DNA from: Hymenobacter rigui
GTDB lineage: Bacteria > Bacteroidota > Bacteroidia > Cytophagales > Hymenobacteraceae
Direction: 5' to 3'
Assembly: GCF_003944715.1 (NCBI RefSeq)
Contig: NZ_RWIT01000017.1
Span: 1-64,000 of the forward strand
Length of the DNA stretch: 64,000 bases
Each line of letters starts with the position of its first letter. The stretch's first letter is position 1. The position numbers were made by a program, and so were the translations under genes. Of this stretch, positions 58,312 to 64,000 are shown piece by piece. The notes below the pieces were generated by a model that was not told where the DNA came from, made no database searches, and saw only the letters and a program-made list of their open reading frames with translations.

Positions 58312-58766
58312 AGTGATGGGTCGCCCCACCGCGGCGCCAAACGCAAGAATGGCGACGAGGAAAGTCCGGGCAACGCAGAGCACCCTGCTTCCTAACGGGA
58401 AGGACTGGGCGGCGTAAAGCTTCTCAGGACAGCCAGTGCCACAGAAAAGTACCGCCAGGCGGTGAAGTTGTGAAAGGTGAAGTTGTGAATTTCACAATCT
58501 CACCATTTCACCATCTCACTTTTGGTAAGGGTGAAAAGGTGCGGTAAGAGCGCACCAGCGGCTGGGTGACCAGTCCGGCTGGGTAAACCTCAGGGGTTGA
58601 AAGACCAAATAAGCCAGTACGCGGCCCTTCGGGGGCGCACCGGGCGGCTCGTCCGGCGCTGGCGGGTAGGTTGATGGAGCCCGCGCGCAAGTTCGGGCCT
58701 AGATAAATGGTGGGGCCGCGTGCTTTCGGGCGGGCGGACAAAACCCGGCTTACAGACTCATCACGC
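58312..58766 (+). ncRNA. rnpB: RNase P RNA (class A)
   Basis: Catalytic RNA that matures tRNA 5' ends. Diagnostic segments: GACGAGGAAAGTCCGGGC near the 5' end (P4/CR-I), ACAGAAAAGTACCGCC, GGTAAGGGTGAAAAGGTGCG followed by GTAAGAGCGCACC, and AAACCCGGCTTACAGACTCA at the 3' end. The 5' GTGATGGGTC (58313-58322) pairs with 3' GACTCATCAC (58755-58764) as P1. The P12 arm is unusually long and made of GTGAA-rich repeat (58462-58519). The terminator follows at once. End positions are accurate to a few bases. Confidence 0.95.
58462..58519 (+). repeat. GTGAA-rich palindromic repeat forming an extended P12 in RNase P RNA
   Basis: GTGAAGTTGTGAAAGGTGAA … and the imperfect inverse CACAATCTCACCATTTCACC … CTCAC pair along roughly 28 bp. 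In E. coli the same position (between ACCGCC and GGTAAGGGTGAAA) holds a short unrelated hairpin. Confidence 0.8.
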
Positions 58767-58772
58767 CACTTC

Positions 58773-58808
58773 AAACGGCCGCCGCATCTTCGGGTGCGGC
58801 GGCCGTTT
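58773..58808 (+). terminator. rnpB terminator
   Basis: AAACGGCCGCCGCA – TCTTCGGG – TGCGGCGGCCGTTTT, a 14-bp GC-rich stem with a T-run. Confidence 0.9.
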
Positions 58809-58834
58809 TGGTTGCTGCCTACCGCTGGTTGTAG

Positions 58835-58893
58835 ACTAAAGCTAGGTTTAGTTCCCCTCCTTAGAAAGGAGGGGAACTAAACCTAGCTTTAGT
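58835..58893. repeat. Palindromic repeat family C (copy 3, compact)
   Basis: Near-perfect 59-nt palindrome: ACTAAAGCTAGGTTTAGTTC … with core CCCCTCCTTAGAAAGGAGGGG. Unlike copies 1 and 2 it lacks the GGGTGGTTGA extension and spacer. Confidence 0.9.
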
Positions 58894-58954
58894 TTATAGT
58901 ATCCCGGAAAATCGGGGCAATTAGTGTTATTTCGCATACACAATCGTTTGCATA

Positions 58955-61588
58955 ATGCCTGATTTGATTTCCCTGGTGGCTCGTCGCTGCCGCTGGTTCT
59001 GGATGCCGCTGAGCCTTAGCGGGCTGCTGGCGCTGCTGACCTTCCTGCCCGCCTTCGCTCAGAAAAACCCGCCCAAACCGGCCAACGTGTACGTGGATGC
59101 GGCCGGGGTGCTGCGCTGGCAGGGCTCGAAGGAGGAAGTGGCCCTGTTCGGCGTCAACTATACCACGCCCTTTGCCCACTCCTACCGGGCGCACCGCCGC
59201 CTGGGCGTGTCGCCCGAGCAGGGTATTGACCAAGATGTGTACCACCTGTCCCGGCTGGGCATCACCGCGTTTCGGGTGCACGTCTGGGACGTGGAAATAA
59301 GTGACACGCTGGGCAACGTGCTGGCGAATGAGCACCTGCGCCTGCTCGATTACCTGTTGCAGCGACTCAAGCAGCGCGGCATTAAAACGGTGCTGACGCC
59401 CATTGCCTACTGGGGCAACGGCTACCCTGAGCCCGACACGGCCCAGACTGGCTTCTCGGCCATCTACCCCAAGGCCCGCGCCTACAACCATCCGCGCGCC
59501 ATCCGGGCCCAGGAAAACTACCTGCGGCAGTTCCTCAACCACCGCAACCAATACACCGGCCTGCTCAACCGCGAAGACCCCGATATCATCGCCTTCGAGG
59601 TGTGCAACGAACCCCACTACCGCCAGCCCGAGGCCGAGGTAAGCGAGTTTGTGCAGCGGATGGTGGCCGCCATGCGCTCCACCGGCTACCGCAAGCCCAT
59701 CTTCTACAACCTGGCCGAAAGCCCGGCCGTGGCTAACGCCATTCTGGGCAGTCCGGTGCAGGGCTTCACGTTTCAGTGGTACCCCTCGGCGCTGGTGAAC
59801 GGACACACGCTGCGCGGCAACCTGCTGCCGCTGGTGCAGCAGTACCCGATTCCGTACGCCCGGGACCCGCGCTTTGCCGGCAAGCCCCGGTTGGTGTACG
59901 AGTTTGAATCGGCCGATATTCTGCAGCCGGTGATGTACCCGCTGATGGCCCGCAGCTTCCGCAGCGCTGGCTTCCAGTGGGCCACCCAGTTCGCCTACGA
60001 CCCGCTGGCCCTAGCCCACGCCAACACCGAATACCAGACGCACTACCTGAACCTGGCCTACACACCCGCCAAAGCCATCAGCCTGCTGATTGCAGGCCGG
60101 GTATTCCGGCAGGTGAAGCGCAACCAGCAATTTGCCACGTACCCCCAGGATTCCACTTTCGACGGTTTCCGGGTGAGCTACCGCAACAGCCTGAGCGAGC
60201 TGAACACGCCCGCAGAGTTCTACTACACCAGCACCACCACCACAGCCCCGCGCCAGCCCACCGCGCTGCGCCGCGTAGCCGGTACGGGTTCCTCACCGGT
60301 GGTGCAGTACCAGGGCACGGGTGCGTACTTCCTTGACCGGCTGGTCCCCGGCGTATGGCGGCTGGAGGTAATGCCCGATGCCATTCAGGTGCGAGACCCA
60401 TTCGCCAAAACCTCGTTGCGCCAGCCCGTCACGCGCATTGCATGGAATACCCAGCCCCTGCGCCTTGCGCTGCCGGGCGTGGGCGCTGATTTCACGGTGC
60501 GCGGGTTGAATGAGGGCAACACGTTTCAGGGCCAGGCCAACGACGGTACGGTAGCCCTGCAACCCGGCGTGTACGTGGTGGCGGCCCGGGGCAAAAGCAC
60601 GGCGGCGTACTCGGCGCAAACCCCGCTGGGCGCTATCCGGCTGGGCGAGTTTGTGGCCCCGGCTCCTACTCCGGGTCCGGTGCAGGTGCTGCACGAGGCT
60701 CCGGCTCAACTGCCCGCCGGTCAGCCGGCCCTGGTGCGTGCTACCGTGGCTGGGGCGGAGCCGACCGATTCGGTGCTGCTGATTGCCCAGCATTTCTACG
60801 GCCCGACGCGCACGATTCTGATGCGCCGCCCCACCCTCACTACCGCCGAAGCCACCGTGCCGGCCGAGCTGCTCTACCCCGGTCAGCTACGCTGTTGGGT
60901 GGTGGTGAAGCGGAACCGGCAAACCACCACCTTCCCCGGTGGCTTTGCCGGCAGCCCCCTCAGCTGGGATTATGCTCCCCAGGACCATTGGGAATCCTCC
61001 ATTGTGCCCACCGGCGCTTCGCTCCCGCTGTTCCGAGCCGCCCAGGACCAGAACCGGGTGGAAACCGGCGGCGTCAACGGAGGCGGCTGGGCCGATTACA
61101 TAACCACCGGCAGCGGCCAGCTGGCACTGCGCCTGCTCCAGGCCCCCACCCCGGCCAGTCCGCCCGCCTTCTTCGATCCGCAGGCCCCAGTGGCCTTTCT
61201 GCGCGCCTATTTTAGCGACCGGCTAACCGCCCGCGCCGCCGAAACCGGCACTTTCCGGGAACTGGTGCTGCGGGCCCGGTGCGGTGGCGGAGCCGGCCCG
61301 GTGCGGCTGGTGCTCACCACCCGCGACGCCGCGGCCTACGCCACGGAAGTGGCCGTGGGCCCGGAGCTGCAGGAAATCAGGGTGCCGCTGACGGCGTTCC
61401 AGCCGGCCCAGCAGGTGCTGTTGCCGCGCCCCTATCCCAGCTTCCTGCCGATGACGTTCCGTGCCGACGGCCCCGCTGCCCTGCCGCTGGCCCAGGCCGA
61501 AGTGCTACAGATTCTGCTGGCCCCCGCCGCCGCGTCAGCCACCTCAGAGCGGCCGTATCTGGATATTGAATCGGTAGAGTTGCGGTAG
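58955..61588 (+). CDS. GH5-like glycoside hydrolase (clan GH-A), exported
   Basis: An 877-residue protein with a hydrophobic N-terminal segment (residues 13-35, signal or anchor). The catalytic part (about 45-370) has VALFGVNYTTPF, GITAFRVHVWDVEI, the acid/base Glu in FEVCNEPHYR and a candidate nucleophile Glu in RLVYEFESAD, as expected for a clan GH-A barrel such as GH5. C-terminal regions (about 400-877) are beta-rich modules with no clear catalytic motif. No T9SS tail is apparent. Substrate unknown. Confidence 0.82.
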   Translation: MPDLISLVARRCRWFWMPLSLSGLLALLTFLPAFAQKNPPKPANVYVDAAGVLRWQGSKEEVALFGVNYTTPFAHSYRAHRRLGVSPEQGIDQDVYHLSRLGITAFRVHVWDVEISDTLGNVLANEHLRLLDYLLQRLKQRGIKTVLTPIAYWGNGYPEPDTAQTGFSAIYPKARAYNHPRAIRAQENYLRQFLNHRNQYTGLLNREDPDIIAFEVCNEPHYRQPEAEVSEFVQRMVAAMRSTGYRKPIFYNLAESPAVANAILGSPVQGFTFQWYPSALVNGHTLRGNLLPLVQQYPIPYARDPRFAGKPRLVYEFESADILQPVMYPLMARSFRSAGFQWATQFAYDPLALAHANTEYQTHYLNLAYTPAKAISLLIAGRVFRQVKRNQQFATYPQDSTFDGFRVSYRNSLSELNTPAEFYYTSTTTTAPRQPTALRRVAGTGSSPVVQYQGTGAYFLDRLVPGVWRLEVMPDAIQVRDPFAKTSLRQPVTRIAWNTQPLRLALPGVGADFTVRGLNEGNTFQGQANDGTVALQPGVYVVAARGKSTAAYSAQTPLGAIRLGEFVAPAPTPGPVQVLHEAPAQLPAGQPALVRATVAGAEPTDSVLLIAQHFYGPTRTILMRRPTLTTAEATVPAELLYPGQLRCWVVVKRNRQTTTFPGGFAGSPLSWDYAPQDHWESSIVPTGASLPLFRAAQDQNRVETGGVNGGGWADYITTGSGQLALRLLQAPTPASPPAFFDPQAPVAFLRAYFSDRLTARAAETGTFRELVLRARCGGGAGPVRLVLTTRDAAAYATEVAVGPELQEIRVPLTAFQPAQQVLLPRPYPSFLPMTFRADGPAALPLAQAEVLQILLAPAAASATSERPYLDIESVELR

Positions 61589-61623
61589 CTCTGGACTGAG
61601 CAAGGAACTGTTGCGGACACGCC

Positions 61624-61736
61624 TCCGGTCCGACGGCGTAGCCGTCCGACCGGTTGGTTGCGTGCTGATGCCAGAACAATGACGTTGGAAACGGCGCGAA
61701 TGGCAACCGGTCGGACGGCTCCGCCGTCGGACCGGA
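61624..61736. repeat. Palindromic repeat family G
   Basis: Arms TCCGGTCCGACGGCGTAGCC … GACCGGTTG (61624-61656) and inverse (61704-61736); each arm is itself nearly self-complementary (GGTCCGACGG … CCGTCCGACC). The spacer holds CGTGCTGATGCC, similar to spacers in families D and E. It lies in the upstream region of the response regulator and creates a false N-terminal extension of it. Confidence 0.88.
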
Positions 61737-61831
61737 GTAACAGGGCGCTCCGTGCATGTTTCAGGCTTACTAAACCCTGCAATTCGGCGGCGCGTTTTGT
61801 ACCTTTCGCATCCTACACCCTTCCTTTTTCT

Positions 61832-63010
61832 ATGCCCCGCATTCTCATTATCGACGACGAAAAGGCCATTCGGCACACGCTGAAGGAAATTCTGGAATAC
61901 GAAAGCTACCAGGTAGACCAGGCCGAGGACGGCCCCACCGGCCTCGACATGCTCATCCGCGACAAGTACGACGTGGTGCTCTGCGACGTGAAAATGCCCA
62001 AGATGGACGGCATTGAGGTGCTGGAGCGGGCCCGCATTCTGGCCCCCGGGGCCACGTTCATCATGGTATCGGCCCACGGCAACGTGGAAATGGCCGTGGA
62101 CGCCACCAAGAAGGGCGCCTACGATTTCCTGCAAAAGCCGCCAGACCTCAACCGTCTGCTGGTAACCGTGCGTAACGCCCTCGACCACAGCAAGCTCGCC
62201 ACCGAAACCACCAAGCTCAGCACTGAGAACAAAACGCTCAAGAAAAAGCTGGCCAAGAACTCGGAAATGATTGGCGACTCCGAGGCACTGTCGGCCGTGC
62301 GCAAGGCCATTGAGAAGGTAGCCCCCACCGATGCCCGCGTGCTCATCACCGGGCCCAACGGCGCGGGCAAGGAAATGGTGGCCCGGCAGCTGCACGAGCT
62401 CAGCAACCGCGCCGGCGGCCCGCTGGTGGAGGTGAACTGCGCCGCCATTCCGTCGGAACTGATTGAGTCGGAGCTGTTCGGGCACGAGAAGGGCTCGTTC
62501 ACCTCGGCCGTGAAGCAGCGCATCGGCAAGTTTGAGCAGGCCGATGGTGGCACGCTGTTTCTGGACGAAATCGGCGACATGAGCCTTTCGGCACAGGCCA
62601 AGGTGCTGCGCGCCCTACAGGAAAGCAAGATTACCCGCGTGGGCGGTGAAAAGGAAATTTCGGTGAACGTACGCGTGCTGGCCGCCACCAACAAAAACCT
62701 ACTGCAGGAAATTGCCGACAAAAACTTCCGCGAGGACCTCTACCACCGCCTGTCCGTCATCCTGATTCAGGTGCCCGCCCTTAACGACCGGCGCGACGAC
62801 ATCCCGGCCCTCATCGAGAAATTCCTCAAGGACATTGCCCAGGACTACGGCAACAAGCCCAAGAAAGTGGATGCCGCGGCCCTGAAGTACCTGCAGAGCC
62901 TCGACTGGCGCGGCAACATCCGGGAGCTGCGCAACGTGGTAGAGCGCCTGGTGATTATGAGCGACGACACCATCACGGAAGCCGACGCCCGCGCCTTTGC
63001 CGGCAAGTAA
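61832..63010 (+). CDS. NtrC-type response regulator with AAA+ domain but no DNA-binding domain
   Basis: The ATG at 61832 (MPRILIIDDEKAIRHTLKEIL) gives 392 residues; upstream codons derive from repeat G. Receiver domain 1-120 with phospho-acceptor Asp in VVLCDVKMPKMDG. AAA+ domain: Walker A GPNGAGKEMVAR, the sigma-54 contact loop GSFTSA (instead of GAFTGA) and Walker B GGTLFLDEIGDM. The protein ends at …ITEADARAFAGK, so the usual C-terminal Fis-type helix-turn-helix is missing. It may act without direct DNA binding or from solution. No histidine kinase is adjacent. Confidence 0.9.
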   Translation: MPRILIIDDEKAIRHTLKEILEYESYQVDQAEDGPTGLDMLIRDKYDVVLCDVKMPKMDGIEVLERARILAPGATFIMVSAHGNVEMAVDATKKGAYDFLQKPPDLNRLLVTVRNALDHSKLATETTKLSTENKTLKKKLAKNSEMIGDSEALSAVRKAIEKVAPTDARVLITGPNGAGKEMVARQLHELSNRAGGPLVEVNCAAIPSELIESELFGHEKGSFTSAVKQRIGKFEQADGGTLFLDEIGDMSLSAQAKVLRALQESKITRVGGEKEISVNVRVLAATNKNLLQEIADKNFREDLYHRLSVILIQVPALNDRRDDIPALIEKFLKDIAQDYGNKPKKVDAAALKYLQSLDWRGNIRELRNVVERLVIMSDDTITEADARAFAGK

Positions 63011-63079
63011 TTCAGCCACTACCACCGCCACCTGCGTACGTAAAATGCCGACCCGCCCGGGCCGGCATTTTACGTATCT

Positions 63080-63580
63080 ATGGAAGCCTTTTTCGATCAA
63101 CTACTCGGTATGCAGGCCACGGCCGATACCATCACCGTGGCCCAGACCTGCGCCCGGGCGGTGCTGGTGTTTTTGGTGGCGCTGGTGCTGCTACGGCTCT
63201 CAGGCCGGCGCACCTTCGGCGGCAACAGCGCCCTGGATATGGTGGTGAAGTTCATGTTCGGGGCCTTGCTCAGCCGCGTTATTATTGCCGATGCGCCTAT
63301 GGGCATCACCTTCGTGGCCGCCGCGGCACTGGTGGCAGTACACCGGGCGCTGGCCTACGCGCTATACTTCTCGCCCACCCTGCGCCGGCTGGTGAAAGGC
63401 TCCGATTCCGTATTGGCCGAGGGCACCACCATTCACCAGCACGAGCTACGTCGGGCCAGTGTGAGCGAGCCGGAATTACGCGCCGGCATCCGGGCCGCCG
63501 CCAACACCGACGACCTCAGCACCCTGGAAAAAGTACGCCTGGAGCACGACGGCGTGATTACGGTGGTGAAGAAGACTTGA
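63080..63580 (+). CDS. DUF421 (YetF-like) membrane protein
   Basis: A 166-residue protein with two or three transmembrane helices in the first 95 residues, containing RLSGRRTFGGNSALDMVVKFMFGALLSR, followed by a cytoplasmic domain (KGSDSVLAEGTTIHQHELRRASVSEPELRAGIR … HDGVITVV). These are the hallmarks of DUF421; function is unknown, with links to spore or envelope maintenance in Bacillus. It lies 69 nt downstream of the response regulator. Confidence 0.9.
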   Translation: MEAFFDQLLGMQATADTITVAQTCARAVLVFLVALVLLRLSGRRTFGGNSALDMVVKFMFGALLSRVIIADAPMGITFVAAAALVAVHRALAYALYFSPTLRRLVKGSDSVLAEGTTIHQHELRRASVSEPELRAGIRAAANTDDLSTLEKVRLEHDGVITVVKKT

Positions 63581-63593
63581 ATATCTGGAAAAC

Positions 63594-63617
63594 AAGCGCT
63601 TTCGGAAGAAAGCGCTT
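63594..63617. terminator. Hairpin between convergent genes
   Basis: AAGCGCTTTC – GGAA – GAAAGCGCTT, a perfect 10-bp stem with a tetraloop, between the DUF421 gene and the small membrane ORF. Confidence 0.7.
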
Positions 63618-63642
63618 AGCTTCTGACTCTTTTTCTGGCGAG

Positions 63643-63798
63643 CTATACGCCGCCAATCAAGCCTAATAGTGCCCCTACCAATGCCCACCCGATATCCTCG
63701 AATAAAGAAGTCCCTCCGTTGCTATAAAAACTGAGAGACGTACACACCCAAGCCCCAAGCAGAGCAGCTGCTATTCCAAAAAGAATCTGCTTGACCAT
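63643..63798 (-). CDS. Small membrane protein, 51 residues
   Basis: An ATG at 63796-63798 opens a 51-codon frame ending in TAG at 63643: MVKQILFGIAAALLGAWVC … GWALVGALLGLIGGV. Two hydrophobic helices (about 5-22 and 36-51) flank a short polar loop (SFYSNGGTSLFEDI). The sharp hydrophobic patterning supports real coding. It is AT-richer than the neighbourhood. No family recognised. Confidence 0.55.
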   Translation of the reverse strand: MVKQILFGIAAALLGAWVCTSLSFYSNGGTSLFEDIGWALVGALLGLIGGV

Positions 63799-63851
63799 AA
63801 CTGCTATTCTTGATTTTTAGCACCGCCATAATTAGATATCATTTTTTGATC

Positions 63852-64000
63852 TTACACCATTTGATTGCAGCCGCGCACGTCGGAGTTATCCAAGCGGCCC
63901 AGCACTTCAAACGATCCATCGGGGTGCATCCGGGCTAGGTCCTTGGTTTCGATGAAGGCGCAGCTGTCCACGTTGGCCAGGTCGATGACGTTGAGGGCCC
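63852..64000 (-). CDS. LuxE/acyl-protein-synthetase-like acyltransferase, C-terminal fragment
   Basis: The stop TAA is at 63852-63854, and the frame leaving the window ends …VIDLANVDSCAFIETKDLA, then DGSFEVLGRLDNSDVRGC and NQMV. This matches the C-terminus of LuxE-type acyltransferases found in Bacteroidetes, where GSFEVLGRxDxSDVRGCN is conserved. Only about 49 codons are visible, so the catalytic part cannot be assessed. Confidence 0.75.
   Translation of the reverse strand, partial: ALNVIDLANVDSCAFIETKDLARMHPDGSFEVLGRLDNSDVRGCNQMV

Noticed and set aside
154..61736. CRISPR array formed by the repeated units
   Set aside because: The repeats are inverted pairs scattered singly between genes, not regularly spaced direct repeats with unique spacers, and no cas genes are present.
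1..64000. tRNA or other structured RNAs besides rnpB
   Set aside because: No T-loop-like GGTTCGAATCC segment in a cloverleaf context was found by eye; a covariance-model scan would be needed to be certain.

Overview
The window looks like a chromosomal segment of a high-GC Bacteroidetes of the Hymenobacter type. The evidence is a SusC/SusD/SusE starch-type locus, several C-terminal type IX secretion sorting domains (…YPNPA…), the Bacteroidetes -7 promoter box TAnnTTTG in front of several transcripts, a Bacteroidetes-like RNase P RNA, and many dispersed palindromic intergenic repeats. No plasmid, phage or integrative-element backbone is visible. The only transposase is a fragment of an IS630-type gene at the left edge.

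Layout. 1-5.3 kb: IS630 fragment, purK-purE, an Imm50-like orphan sitting between two arms of a dispersed repeat, pyrC, and pyrB with a long leader that carries a terminator. 5.4-16.2 kb: DUF2905 gene, secreted unknown, topB, small membrane protein, M28 peptidase, META lipoprotein, secreted unknown, pyruvate carboxylase, then a rhuM/Fic-like gene broken by two 20-bp inverted insertions. 17.3-23.5 kb: SDR, photolyase, TetR-like regulator and AarF/UbiB kinase on the plus strand (a probable light/oxidative-stress group), a dienelactone hydrolase and an Mpo1-like protein. 23.7-25.7 kb: two tandem phenylalanine hydroxylase genes, each with a terminator-bearing leader; the first leader encodes a Tyr-rich peptide. 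25.9-28.5 kb: small secreted proteins and a membrane AraC regulator. 28.6-38.2 kb: the complete trp cluster trpE-G-D-C-F-(THI5-like)-B-A-aroF on the minus strand, headed by a leader peptide with three consecutive Trp codons and a terminator. Nearly every junction inside it holds a palindromic repeat. 38.3-52 kb: starch/glycan locus (CBM-esterase, SusC, SusD, SusE, T9SS protein, sugar-kinase-like protein, GH13 amylase). 52-64 kb: DUF2279, Smr/DUF2027, WYL regulator, RidA, M1 peptidase, a frameshifted hypothetical gene, rnpB, a GH5-like protein, an NtrC-type regulator lacking a DNA-binding domain, DUF421, a 51-residue membrane ORF and the end of a LuxE-type acyltransferase.

The most notable material is regulatory and structural rather than a new enzyme system. 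(i) There are four attenuator-like leaders (pyr, trp, Tyr/Phe and a second Phe/Tyr one). In three of them the leader ORF begins only a few bases after a perfect TAnnTTTG box. (ii) At least nine palindromic repeat families are present. In two places their arms are separated and enclose coding DNA: one encloses an Imm50-like gene, the other was inserted as two 20-bp arms into a rhuM-like gene. (iii) One such palindrome forms an enlarged helix inside RNase P RNA. Coordinates and reading frames were read directly. Family names rest on motif recognition without database searches.
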